Source of the DNA: BP-133 sp040756995
GTDB taxonomy: Bacteria > Actinomycetota > Acidimicrobiia > IMCC26256 > BP-133
Assembly: GCA_040756995.1 (NCBI GenBank)
Contig: JBFLYK010000017.1
Coordinates: 1 to 64,000 of the forward strand
Direction: 5' to 3'
DNA length: 64,000 bases
The translations under genes were made by a program, and so were the position numbers. Positions 16,820 to 25,392 of the stretch are shown here, one piece after another; the stretch's first letter is position 1, and every line of letters starts with the position of its first letter. A model generated the notes under the pieces. The model did not search any database and was not told the origin of the DNA. It saw only the letters and a program-made list of their open reading frames with translations.

Positions 16820-18436
16820 CTACGGCTCCCTTCTTCGCCGGACGTGGAGAGGACGGCCGAGAGCGCCCATCGCCGCTTCGGCCAGCGCTTCGGAGAGGGT
16901 GGGATGGGGAGCGATAGTGAGGGCGAGGTCCTCGGCGGTGGCGCCCATCTCGACGGCCAGGGCGGCCTCGGCGGCCAGCTCGGCGACGCCGGCCCCGACC
17001 ATGTGGACGCCGAGGACAGCGGCGCCGGTCGGTCCACCGCCCCGCTCGGCCACGATCTCGACGTAGCCGTCCGGGCGTCCGATCGCCAGCGCCCGGCCCG
17101 AGGCTGAGAGCGGGAACCGGAAGGTGGTGGCGTCGGCGCCGGCCTCGGCGGCCTGCTCGGCGGTCAGCCCGACGGTCGCCACCTGCGGATCGGAGAAGAC
17201 GACGGCCGGAATCGTGGCCGGATCGAAGGCCGCCGGTCGGCCGCCGGCGGCGGTGACGGCCACGTCCGCTTCGGCCGTCGCCTTGTGGGCCAGCGCCGGC
17301 CCCGGAGTGATGTCGCCGATGGCGTAGACGTCCTTGGCCGCCCGCCGGTCGGCGCCGACAACGATCCGACCGTCGGCGTCGACGCGTACCCCCGCCTGCG
17401 ACAGGCCGAGGGCGTCGGTGTTCGGCTTGCGGCCCACCGCCACGATCACGACGCCTTCGGGCGGCTCGCCGGTCTCGCTCGGTGCCAGGATCCCGCCGGG
17501 TTCACCGGAGCCCCGGGCGGCGAGACCGCCCATGACGTGGCCTCCGCCGCTTCCGCCCTCCGATCCGGCGCCGCTGAGCCTGCCGCGTCCGCCCTCGCTC
17601 CAGCCGTCGCCGGCTGGGTGGGCTGTCTCCGCTTCTTTACCGTCCGCCGCGCCGATCGGGAGGCGGGCTTCGCCCGAAGGGCCTTCGACTAACAGGTCGT
17701 CGCCGTCTCGCCCCAGGACCTTGGTGCCCAGGCGGATCGCCACACCCCGGGCCCGCAGGGCCCGTTCCAGCGTGCGGGCCAGGCCGAGCGGCATGCCGGG
17801 GAGGAGCTGGTCGGCCAGTTCGATGATCGTGACCTCGGCGCCGAGCTTGGCGAAGGCGCCGCCCAGCTCGACGCCGATGTAGCCGCCGCCGACCACCGTG
17901 AGCCGGCGGGGAACGCGGCGGAGGCCGAGGGCGCCGGTGGAGTCGATGATCCGTTCCCCGTCGAAGGGCAGGCCGGGCAGTCCGACGGGCCGGGATCCGG
18001 TGGCCAGCACGATCGAGTTGAACTCGTAGAACGTGGCGTCATCGCCCCGGGTCACGGCCACCCGCCGGGCGGTGGCGAAGCGGGCGGTGCCGGTGGCCAG
18101 CGTGACGCCGGCGTCGCGCAGGAGCTGCTCGACTCCCCCGGTGAGCCGGCCGACCACGTCGCCGATCCAGGCCTGGGCCCGGTTCAGGTCGACCGACGCC
18201 TGCAGGTCGACGCCGATGGCCGCCGTCTCGTCGGGCAGCCCGGCCGTGTCGGCGACATGGATCAGCGCCTTCGACGGGATGCACCCGACGTTGAGGCACA
18301 CGCCGCCGATGCGGTCCCGCTCGACCAGCGTGACCGTGCGGCCGGCGGCCGCCGCCCGCAGCGCCGCCGAGTAGCCGCCCGGCCCGCCTCCGATGACCAG
18401 CAGATCGACGCCCGTGGCGACCTCGCCGACGACCAC
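16820..18436 (-). CDS. lpdA: Dihydrolipoyl dehydrogenase (E3)
   Basis: A 538-aa FAD enzyme that reoxidises the lipoyl group of E2 with NAD. It has the FAD motif GGGPGGYSAA, the redox pair Cys47/Cys52 in GGVCLNVGCIPSKA, the NAD site VGGGYIGVELGG, and the C-terminal His-Glu pair in HPTLSEALAE. At residues 262-328 it carries a Gly/Glu/Ser-rich insert of about 65 aa that ordinary E3 proteins (about 460-480 aa) lack; flanking core sequence resumes with VVIVAVGRKPNTDAL. The GTG start lies immediately before the E2 stop codon, with no gap. Confidence 0.93.
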   Translation of the reverse strand: MVVGEVATGVDLLVIGGGPGGYSAALRAAAAGRTVTLVERDRIGGVCLNVGCIPSKALIHVADTAGLPDETAAIGVDLQASVDLNRAQAWIGDVVGRLTGGVEQLLRDAGVTLATGTARFATARRVAVTRGDDATFYEFNSIVLATGSRPVGLPGLPFDGERIIDSTGALGLRRVPRRLTVVGGGYIGVELGGAFAKLGAEVTIIELADQLLPGMPLGLARTLERALRARGVAIRLGTKVLGRDGDDLLVEGPSGEARLPIGAADGKEAETAHPAGDGWSEGGRGRLSGAGSEGGSGGGHVMGGLAARGSGEPGGILAPSETGEPPEGVVIVAVGRKPNTDALGLSQAGVRVDADGRIVVGADRRAAKDVYAIGDITPGPALAHKATAEADVAVTAAGGRPAAFDPATIPAVVFSDPQVATVGLTAEQAAEAGADATTFRFPLSASGRALAIGRPDGYVEIVAERGGGPTGAAVLGVHMVGAGVAELAAEAALAVEMGATAEDLALTIAPHPTLSEALAEAAMGALGRPLHVRRRREP

Positions 18437-19957
18437 TTAGCTGCCTGCCCCCAGCAGCTCGGCGAGAAGGGCGACGGGGTCGGCCAGCAGGCCGGTCACG
18501 TATTCGGCGAAGGCCGTGGCGACGTCGCCGTCGATCAGCCGGTGGTCGGCCGACAGGGACCACGGCAGTGTCGGCCGGGCCTTCACCTCGCCGTCGACCA
18601 CGAATGGCCGGGGCCGGATGGCGCCGAAGCCCATGCTCCCGACCTCCGGTGGCCGGATGAGCGGCGCGGCGAACCGCCCGCCGAGGGCGCCGTAGTTCGA
18701 GATCGTGAACGTCCCGTCCCGCAGGTCGGAGACCGCGACCCGCCGATGCCGGGCCGCCTCCGTGAGGCGCTTCACCTCGGCGGCGAGGTCCTGCAGGGTC
18801 CGCCGGTCCGCCTGGCGGATCACCGGAACGACCAGACCTTCGGCGGTGGCCACCGCCAGGCCGATGTTGCAGTCGGGATGGATCACGATGGTCCCGGCCC
18901 CGGAGGCACCCGGACTCTGATCGCCTTCGTCCCCGCCGGCGTGGGACGGGGGGAGTTCGAGCGAGGCGTTGAGGACGGGATAGCGGCGCAGGCCCCGGGC
19001 GACGGCGGCGACCAGGAGGGCGCCGATGGTGGTGTCGATGCCGGCCTCGGCCAGCCGGCGGCGGGCGGCGAGGAGGCCCGTGGCGTCGATCTCGTCCATG
19101 GTCGTGAGGTGCGGGATCTCCGACCACGAGCGGGCCATCGCCTCGGCCGTCACCCGCCGGATCCCCCGGAGCGGATGCCGGCCCGGCTCCATCCACCCGA
19201 GCCCGTCAGCGGCCGTCCTCGTGGAGGCGGCCGAAGCGGCGCTCCTCGGATCAGGCGTCGGGAACTCAGGAACGCCGGCTGCCGGGGCGGCTGAACCGGC
19301 GTCCCTGGCCCCGCTCATGTCGTGGTCGGGAACGCCGGCTACGGCGGCGCGGGCGGCGGCTTCGACATCGGAGGCGAGGATGCGGCCGCCGGGCCCGGTG
19401 CCGGTCACGGTCGAGAGGTCCACGCCGCGGTCGAGCGCCAGCTTGCGGACAGCGGGGGCGGCTTTCGGCCGGCCCATCGCCAGAGCACCGGGCTTCGCCC
19501 CGGCGGCGGGCTTCCCGGCGGCCGGGGCGGCGGGAGCGGCGCGTAGCTCGCTGACGTCCGGGAAGTCGACGTAGGGGCCGGCCGGGGCCGGGACACCGGG
19601 AGTTGACACCCGGCGGATCGGCGCCGGCGCTCGGCCGGGTTCCGGGTCGGTCGGCTGGGCGGCGGGCGGTACAGGTTCGGGCTGCGTGGCGGGGGTGAGG
19701 GCGGTGTCCCCGCCGTGGCCGTCCTCGAGTACGACGAGGACCTGGCCGACCTTGACGATGTCACCCGGCGAAAAGGCGAGGGAGACGACCTGGCCGGCCA
19801 CCGGGGACGGCAGTTCGACGAGCGCCTTGTCGGTCTGGACCTCGACCAGCGGCTGGTCCCGGGCGACCGTGTCGCCCGGGTGGACGAGCCACGAGACGAT
19901 CTCGCCCTCCTCCAGGCCCTCCCCGACGTCCGGGAGGGCGAACTCGACCCTTCCCAC
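18437..19957 (-). CDS. 2-oxoacid dehydrogenase E2 (dihydrolipoamide acyltransferase)
   Basis: A 506-aa E2 with one lipoyl domain (lipoyl Lys44 in QTDKALVELP), a Pro/Ala linker, a peripheral subunit-binding domain (RKLALDRGVDLSTVTGTGPG) and the catalytic acyltransferase domain ending in SADHRLIDGD (His472, Asp476). It passes acyl groups to CoA within the complex. One lipoyl domain and the gene order favour a branched-chain 2-oxoacid dehydrogenase, but pyruvate is not excluded. A short Gly/Asp-rich insert (SHAGGDEGDQSPGASGAG) interrupts the catalytic domain. Its start overlaps the E1 beta stop by one base. Confidence 0.93.
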   Translation of the reverse strand: MGRVEFALPDVGEGLEEGEIVSWLVHPGDTVARDQPLVEVQTDKALVELPSPVAGQVVSLAFSPGDIVKVGQVLVVLEDGHGGDTALTPATQPEPVPPAAQPTDPEPGRAPAPIRRVSTPGVPAPAGPYVDFPDVSELRAAPAAPAAGKPAAGAKPGALAMGRPKAAPAVRKLALDRGVDLSTVTGTGPGGRILASDVEAAARAAVAGVPDHDMSGARDAGSAAPAAGVPEFPTPDPRSAASAASTRTAADGLGWMEPGRHPLRGIRRVTAEAMARSWSEIPHLTTMDEIDATGLLAARRRLAEAGIDTTIGALLVAAVARGLRRYPVLNASLELPPSHAGGDEGDQSPGASGAGTIVIHPDCNIGLAVATAEGLVVPVIRQADRRTLQDLAAEVKRLTEAARHRRVAVSDLRDGTFTISNYGALGGRFAAPLIRPPEVGSMGFGAIRPRPFVVDGEVKARPTLPWSLSADHRLIDGDVATAFAEYVTGLLADPVALLAELLGAGS

Positions 19958-20943
19958 TAGGCCCCCTCCCCGCAGACGCGGAGGGCGGCGGCGACGACCC
20001 GGGCCGGGTCGGGGACGTAGTGCTCCTCCAGCATCCCGACCGGGTAGGGGACGTCGTAGCCGCCGACCCGGGCCACCGGGGCCTCCAGCGAGTAGAAGGC
20101 CTCTTCGCAGATGGTGGCCACGACCTCGGCGGCGAAACCGGCGGACTGGGGCGCCTCGTTGACGACGACGGCCCGGCCGGTGTGCTCGACGGCGGCCACG
20201 ATCGCCTCGATGTCGAGCGGGACCAGCGTCCGCAGGTCGAGGACGCCGGCCGAGATGCCGTGCTCGTCGGCCAGCACTCCCGCCGCCTTGCGGGCCACCT
20301 CCACCTGGGCGCTCCAGGCGATCAGTACGACGTCGTCACCCGTCCGCACGACGTTGGCCTTCCCCAGCGGGACGAGGTGCTCGCCCTCGGGGACGTCGTC
20401 CTTCACCAGCCGGTAGCCCTTCAACGGTTCGAGGAACATCACCGGATCGGGATCCCGGATGGCCGACGCCAACAGGCCCTTGGCATCGGCCGCCGACGCC
20501 GGCAGCACCACCTTGAGCCCCGGGCACTGCACCAGCTGGGCCTCCAGCGCCTCGGAGTGCAGCTCCGGCGTCCGCACCCCGCCGCCGAACGGCGCCCGCA
20601 CCGTGACCGGGCAGTCGAAGCGGCCGTCGGACCGGTAGCGGAGGCGGGCCAGCTGCCCGCCCAGCTGGTGGAACGCCTGCCAGGAGAAGCCGAGGAACTG
20701 GATCTCCGGCACGGGCACGAACCCCTCGGCGGCCAGGCCGACGGCCGTCCCGATGATCACCGCCTCCGACAGCGGCGTGTCGACCACCCGCTTCCCACCG
20801 AAGCGGTCGAGCAGCCCGTCGGTGGCCCGGAAGACGCCGCCGTTGCGGGCCACGTCCTGCCCGAAGACCAGCATCCGCCCGTCCCGCTCCATCTCCTGAT
20901 GGAGGGTGTGGTTGATGGCCTCGACCAGCGTCATGACGGCCAT
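19957..20943 (-). CDS. 2-oxoacid dehydrogenase E1 beta
   Basis: A 328-aa transketolase-like beta subunit with VFGQDVARNGGVFRATDGL, DTPLSEAVIIGTAVG and the late APQSAGFAAEVVA region. It forms the a2b2 thiamine-diphosphate decarboxylase with the preceding gene, and its C-terminal part binds E2. It is 3 bp after E1 alpha and overlaps E2. Whether the complex uses pyruvate or branched-chain oxoacids cannot be decided from sequence alone. Confidence 0.94.
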   Translation of the reverse strand: MAVMTLVEAINHTLHQEMERDGRMLVFGQDVARNGGVFRATDGLLDRFGGKRVVDTPLSEAVIIGTAVGLAAEGFVPVPEIQFLGFSWQAFHQLGGQLARLRYRSDGRFDCPVTVRAPFGGGVRTPELHSEALEAQLVQCPGLKVVLPASAADAKGLLASAIRDPDPVMFLEPLKGYRLVKDDVPEGEHLVPLGKANVVRTGDDVVLIAWSAQVEVARKAAGVLADEHGISAGVLDLRTLVPLDIEAIVAAVEHTGRAVVVNEAPQSAGFAAEVVATICEEAFYSLEAPVARVGGYDVPYPVGMLEEHYVPDPARVVAAALRVCGEGA

Positions 20944-20946
20944 GGC

Positions 20947-22050
20947 TCAGGCCCCGGTAGGAGACGAGGAGTCGTCGAGGCCGAGCCGGGCCCGCAGCTC
21001 CGCCCGCTGGGTCACCATCCGCGGCGTCGGTTCGGCGTAGACGTGCTCGAAGAAGTGGTCGGGCGAGACGGGGGTGGCTTCGGCGGCGGTCCAGGCGGCG
21101 TCGATCTCGGCCTCGGCGGCGGTCACGGCGTCCGCCTGGCGCTGGTCGTCCCACAGGCCCCGACCTTCGAGGTGGCGGCGGAGACGGCGGATGGGGTCGC
21201 GGCTCTCCCAGGCGGCCCGTTCCTCCGGCGCCTGGTAGCGCTTCGGGTCGTCGGCCGTGGTGTGGGGGCCCATCCGGAAGGTGACGGCCTCGATCAGCGT
21301 CGGGCCGCCGCCGGTCACCGCCCGCTCCCGGGCGGCGGCCACCACCGAGATCATGGCCAGGGCGTCGTTGCCGTCGACCCGCACTCCGGGGAAGCCGAAG
21401 GCGGTGGCCTTGGCGGCGAAGCTGGCGGCCGCCGTCTGGTGGTGCAGCGGCGTGGAGATGGCCCAGCCGTTGTTGACGCAGAGGAACAGCACCGGCGCGC
21501 CGAGCACCCCGGCGAAGTTGCCCGCTTCGTAGAAGTCGCCCTCCGAGCTGGCGCCGTCGCCGAAGAAGACACAGGCCACGCCGGCCTCGCCCTTCAGCTG
21601 CATGGCCCAGGCCAGACCCAGGGCGTGAGGAATCTGGGCCGCCAGCGAGATCTGGATCGGGAAGACCCGGATCGGGGCCGGGAAGTGCCCGCCGGCCGGG
21701 TGACCCCGCTGGTAGAGGGCGTAGGTCTTCAGCACCTCGGGGCCGTAGCGGCCGAGGGCCACCGCCTCCCGGTACTGGGGCAGCACCCAGTCCCGGGCCG
21801 GGTCGAGGGCGGCGGCGGCGCCGGCCACGACCGCCTCCTGGCCCTCGATCGGGGCGTACGTGCCGGCCCGGCCCTGGCGCTGGAGGGAGAAGAACCGCCC
21901 GTTGGCCACCCGGGCCTTGACCATCTCGGCCATGACCGCCACCAGTTCGGCGTCGGCGATGGCGGGCGGCTCGGCGACCAGCTCGGACCCGTCGTCGGAG
22001 AGGACCCGGTAGACGGTCTCGGCGGCAGCCAGCTCGAGGTCGACGCTCAC
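20947..22050 (-). CDS. 2-oxoacid dehydrogenase E1 alpha
   Basis: A 367-aa E1 alpha with the ThDP-Mg motif GDGASSEGDFYEAGNFAGV ending in VNNGWAIST, the GHFPAP loop, and the phosphorylation-loop-like GPHTTADDPKRY. It decarboxylates the 2-oxoacid on ThDP and is first in the operon E1a-E1b-E2-E3-DUF1330. The start is a GTG with AAGGGTG and a TAGTAA stretch just upstream, so leadered and leaderless starts are both possible. It is divergent from the secreted esterase gene, with about 90 bp between. Confidence 0.93.
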   Translation of the reverse strand: MSVDLELAAAETVYRVLSDDGSELVAEPPAIADAELVAVMAEMVKARVANGRFFSLQRQGRAGTYAPIEGQEAVVAGAAAALDPARDWVLPQYREAVALGRYGPEVLKTYALYQRGHPAGGHFPAPIRVFPIQISLAAQIPHALGLAWAMQLKGEAGVACVFFGDGASSEGDFYEAGNFAGVLGAPVLFLCVNNGWAISTPLHHQTAAASFAAKATAFGFPGVRVDGNDALAMISVVAAARERAVTGGGPTLIEAVTFRMGPHTTADDPKRYQAPEERAAWESRDPIRRLRRHLEGRGLWDDQRQADAVTAAEAEIDAAWTAAEATPVSPDHFFEHVYAEPTPRMVTQRAELRARLGLDDSSSPTGA

Positions 22051-22130
22051 GGCACCCTTACTAGACGCTGGCCACCGTCCGAGAAAAGGCGGGGCCGGAA
22101 AACCGCCACCGCCCGACGATTACCGAGCGG

Positions 22131-22136
22131 TAGTGT
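22131..22136 (+). promoter_or_regulatory. -10 box before the secreted esterase gene
   Basis: TAGTGT ends 6 nt before the GTG start, with no Shine-Dalgarno sequence, which fits a leaderless mRNA. Confidence 0.45.
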
Positions 22137-22142
22137 TCGATC

Positions 22143-23051
22143 GTGGGGCTGGGGTCGATCACGAAGCGGCGAGGTCCGAGGACGGGGTTCGTCGCCGCCT
22201 GCCTGTTCGCCGCCCTGGCCGGGCCGGCCACCGCCTTCCCGACCGGGGCGGAGGACTCCGCCCGGCCGACCAGTTACGTGGCGCTCGGCGACTCGTACAC
22301 CGCCGGGCCCGGGATCCCCAACCAGCTCCCCGAGTCGGGCGCCTGCGGGCGGTCGGACCACAACTATCCTCATCTCGTGGCGGCGGCGCTCGGGGTGGAG
22401 CGCTTCACCGACGTGAGCTGCGGTAGCGCCACCACCGACCACATGGCGCAGGCCCAGCCGCTCCCCGGCGGGCTGACCAACGGGCCCCAGCTCGACGCCC
22501 TCGGCGATGACGTCGACCTCGTCACCCTCGGGATCGGCGGCAACGACATCGGCTTCGGCGAGATCATCGTGACCTGCGCCGTCCGCAGCGCGGTGCTTCC
22601 CATCACCGCTCCCTGCCGCGACCACTACCACCGCAACGGGGACGAGCTCGGCCGGCGCATCGACGCCACGGCGCCGAAGGTTGCCGCCGTCCTCGCCGCC
22701 ATCCGGGGCCGGGCGCCCGCCGCCCGGATCCTCGTCGTCGGCTACCCGGTCATCCTTCCGGCCGACGGGCCGGGCTGCTGGCCGCTGATGCCGGTCGCGG
22801 CCGGCGACGTCGCCTGGCTCCGCACGGTGCAGGGCCGGCTCAATGCCATGCTGGCCGGTGAGGCGGCCCGGGCCGGAGCCACCTTCGTCGACACGTACTC
22901 GTCGAGCGTCGGGCACGACGTGTGCCGCCTGCCCGGCCGGAAGTGGGTCGAGGGGTTCGTGCCGACCGCACCGGCCAGCCCCGTCCACCCCAACGCCCTC
23001 GGCATGGCCAACACCGCGGAGCAGGTGCTGGAGTCGCTCGGCGCGGTCTGA
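22143..23051 (+). CDS. Secreted SGNH/GDSL-type esterase or lipase
   Basis: A 302-aa exported hydrolase with a signal peptide (about residues 1-32) and SGNH blocks: ALGDSYTAGPG (Ser51), GIGGNDIGF (oxyanion Gly and Asn) and a late PVHPNALG carrying Asp/His-region residues. The spacing fits the actinobacterial lipase/esterase group with three disulfides. The substrate is unknown; acyl or acetyl esters on lipids or glycans are possible. It starts with GTG. The following lipoprotein gene is 32 bp away and may be co-transcribed. Confidence 0.88.
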   Translation: MGLGSITKRRGPRTGFVAACLFAALAGPATAFPTGAEDSARPTSYVALGDSYTAGPGIPNQLPESGACGRSDHNYPHLVAAALGVERFTDVSCGSATTDHMAQAQPLPGGLTNGPQLDALGDDVDLVTLGIGGNDIGFGEIIVTCAVRSAVLPITAPCRDHYHRNGDELGRRIDATAPKVAAVLAAIRGRAPAARILVVGYPVILPADGPGCWPLMPVAAGDVAWLRTVQGRLNAMLAGEAARAGATFVDTYSSSVGHDVCRLPGRKWVEGFVPTAPASPVHPNALGMANTAEQVLESLGAV

Positions 23052-23083
23052 TCGGCGGTGCATCGGCGCGCTAGGAATGGTGC

Positions 23084-23521
23084 ATGCGCAGATCTTTCGG
23101 GTTCATGACCGCCGTGGTGCTGGCGCTCGTCGCCGTCGGCTGCGGCGGCTCCGACCATGGTGAGTCGCACGGGGGGAGCACCGCCGAGCCGAGCCGGACG
23201 GTCGACGTGGTGATGAAGGAGTTCGCCTACGAGCCGGCGTCGGTCGACGTCAAAGCCGGCGAGACCGTGAAGTTCGTCTTCCGCAACGAGGGCAAGACCC
23301 TCCACGACGCCTTCCTCGGCGACGAGGCCGCCCAGGCCGAGCACGAAAAGGAGATGCGGGAGGGCGAGGACCACGACGGCCATGACGCCATCAAGGTGAT
23401 CCCGGGGGAGACCGGCGAGTTGACCCACACCTTCGACAAGGCGGGCGAGGCGCTGATCATCGGTTGTCACGAGACCGGCCACTACCAGGCCGGCATGAAG
23501 ATGACCGTGACGGTCAGCTGA
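23084..23521 (+). CDS. Cupredoxin-domain lipoprotein
   Basis: A 145-aa protein with a lipobox (LVAVGCGG, Cys near residue 20), then a His/Ser-rich linker and a plastocyanin-like fold. Type 1 copper ligands are visible: His in KTLHDAF and Cys, His and Met in GCHETGHYQAGM. It is predicted to be lipid-anchored outside the membrane and to bind copper for electron transfer or copper handling. A His/Glu/Asp-rich loop (about residues 75-100) is unusual. Its stop overlaps that of the convergent oxidoreductase gene by 8 bp. Confidence 0.85.
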   Translation: MRRSFGFMTAVVLALVAVGCGGSDHGESHGGSTAEPSRTVDVVMKEFAYEPASVDVKAGETVKFVFRNEGKTLHDAFLGDEAAQAEHEKEMREGEDHDGHDAIKVIPGETGELTHTFDKAGEALIIGCHETGHYQAGMKMTVTVS

Positions 23522-24449
23522 CGCCCGGCGCGCCGGCGCCTTCCCGGGCCAGCTGGCCCAGCACCCGCAGCGTCTCCTGGCGCACGGCCCGGCTCCCGAA
23601 GGGTGAGGCCAGGAACTCGGTGGCGCCCACGTCGGCCAGCGCCCGGATGCGTTCGACGACTTCGGCTTCGCCGCCGGCGATGGCCACGCTGGCCGGGCCG
23701 TCGACGCCCGCCTCGTCGAGCAGCCGCTTGTAGGACGGGAGCGTGTCGTAGACGGCGTAGGAGGCCGTCGCCCGCTGCAGGGCGGCGTCGACGTCGTCGG
23801 TCACGGCTACCGGCAGCCCGACCCCGACCCGGGGCCGGGGCCGCCCGGCCGACTCGGCGGCGGCGGTGATGGCGGGGGCGATCCGCTCGCCGATCACCTT
23901 CGGAGCTGCCATCCAGGTCAGCGTGCCGTCGGCCAGCTCGCCGGCCACCCGGAGGAGGGCCGGGCCGAGAGCAGCCACCAGCACCGGTACGGGGCCGGCG
24001 TCGTCGACCCTGACCGGTCCCATCAGGGTCGTCGCCCGCAGCGTCTCGCCCTTGACGTCGACGGGCTGGCCCTCGAGCGCCGGCCGCAGCGCCGACAGGT
24101 ACTCCCGCATGTGGACGGCAGGCTTCTCGAAGGCCATGCCGAGCATCCCTTCGATCACGACCTGGTGGGAGAGGCCGATGCCGAGGTGCAGGCGACCGGG
24201 CCCGAGCGCCGCGGCGGTGGTGAGCGCCTGGCCGGCCAGCACGAACGGGTGGCGGGGATAGGTGGGCACGACCGACGTCCCGAGCTCGATGCCGGGGATC
24301 TCCCGACCGGCGACGGCGATGGCGGTGAGCGCCTCGACGCCGAACACCTGCGGCACCCAGGCCCGGCGGATCCCGGCGTCGGCCACTTCCCGCACGGCGG
24401 CGACGACGCCCGACAGCCCGTTGCCCCCGACCATGACTCCGATGTCCAC
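23514..24449 (-). CDS. F420-dependent LLM-class oxidoreductase
   Basis: A 311-aa luciferase-like TIM-barrel protein. VDIGVMVGGNGLSGVV at the start, GTSVVPTYPRHP, GRLHLGIGLSH and the late ATEFLASPFG match the actinobacterial F420-dependent group (MSMEG_4879 type). The substrate is unknown. I chose the GTG at 24449, because the longer frame upstream overlaps the dioxygenase gene and encodes an arginine-rich non-protein-like stretch. It follows the dioxygenase by 20 bp and may share its transcript. Confidence 0.85.
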   Translation of the reverse strand: MDIGVMVGGNGLSGVVAAVREVADAGIRRAWVPQVFGVEALTAIAVAGREIPGIELGTSVVPTYPRHPFVLAGQALTTAAALGPGRLHLGIGLSHQVVIEGMLGMAFEKPAVHMREYLSALRPALEGQPVDVKGETLRATTLMGPVRVDDAGPVPVLVAALGPALLRVAGELADGTLTWMAAPKVIGERIAPAITAAAESAGRPRPRVGVGLPVAVTDDVDAALQRATASYAVYDTLPSYKRLLDEAGVDGPASVAIAGGEAEVVERIRALADVGATEFLASPFGSRAVRQETLRVLGQLAREGAGAPGVS

Positions 24450-24469
24450 GGGCCCGACCTTCCTGGCGC

Positions 24470-25252
24470 TCAGCTCGCCGCCGGGGCGAGCGTGAAGTCG
24501 AAGTGGCAGGTGCAGTCGGCGCCGGCCGGCCCCGCGGCCGGTTCCAGCTTCGTGACCAGTGACGGGCGGGCGCCGCCGACGACGTCGTGCTCGAGCCACG
24601 GGTCGCCGGCGAAGTACACCTGGGTCGTGAGCGGTGCATGCCCGGCTGCTTCCAGCTTCACATGGATGTGGGCGGGGCGGTGCGGCTCCAGCCCGAGCAA
24701 TCCGAGGACCCGGGCCGTGTGCGGCTCGCCGGGAATGTCATAGGGGTGTGGCACGACCGTGAGGACGGCGAACCGGCCGTCGGCGCCGGTGGCGACGCGG
24801 CCCCGCAGATTCCACTCCGGCAGCCCGGGCGCGAACCGGGAGTAGCAACCGGCGGCGTCGGCCTGCCAGAGATCGAGCACGGCGCCCGGGAGCGGCTGCC
24901 CGCCGGTCGACCGGACGGTCCCGGCGAAGAGCAGCCGGTCGCCCGGTTCGTCGGCCCGCATCGGCAGCCGGGCGAGACCGTCGTCGCCGGCGGCGATCTC
25001 GGGTGCGCCGGCGACGAAGAAGGGCCCCTCGACGTTGCTGTCGGTCGCCCCGGGCCCACCGCCGCTGACCTCGTCCACGGTGCTCTCCAGCAGCACGTCG
25101 AGCATCAGGGGCAGTTCGCCCCGTTCGGCGGCGCCGGCCACGAAGCGGACCGCCTGCCGGTACTCGGGATAGGTCACGCCGTGGCGCCGGATGAGCGCCC
25201 GCAGCGTTTCGACCAGGTCCTTGACGATGACTGCAGCCCGGGCGTCGTCCAT
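24470..25252 (-). CDS. Intradiol ring-cleavage dioxygenase (catechol 1,2-type)
   Basis: A 260-aa non-heme Fe(III) dioxygenase with an N-terminal helical dimer domain and a beta-sandwich core. Iron-ligand candidates are the Tyr in AGCYSRF, the Tyr in HPYDIPGEP and the two His of RPAHIHVKL. It should open catechol, hydroxyquinol or related rings between the hydroxyls. No muconate cycloisomerase is near, so the pathway is unknown. A TAAGAT -10 box lies 6 nt before the ATG. Confidence 0.9.
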   Translation of the reverse strand: MDDARAAVIVKDLVETLRALIRRHGVTYPEYRQAVRFVAGAAERGELPLMLDVLLESTVDEVSGGGPGATDSNVEGPFFVAGAPEIAAGDDGLARLPMRADEPGDRLLFAGTVRSTGGQPLPGAVLDLWQADAAGCYSRFAPGLPEWNLRGRVATGADGRFAVLTVVPHPYDIPGEPHTARVLGLLGLEPHRPAHIHVKLEAAGHAPLTTQVYFAGDPWLEHDVVGGARPSLVTKLEPAAGPAGADCTCHFDFTLAPAAS

Positions 25253-25258
25253 GGCCGG

Positions 25259-25264
25259 ATCTTA
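25259..25264 (-). promoter_or_regulatory. -10 box of the dioxygenase gene
   Basis: On the minus strand TAAGAT ends 6 nt before the ATG without a ribosome binding site, which fits a leaderless transcript. Confidence 0.5.
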
Positions 25265-25392
25265 AGCCTCGTCCACCAGGTGGCCCGATGGTCGGTGGCG
25301 GTGACGCGACCGGAAGCCTTTGGCGAAGTCCTGCCAAACGGTGGGGACGGCGAAAGGGGGTTTGTTGGGCGGTTGTCGAACTATGAGGCGCT

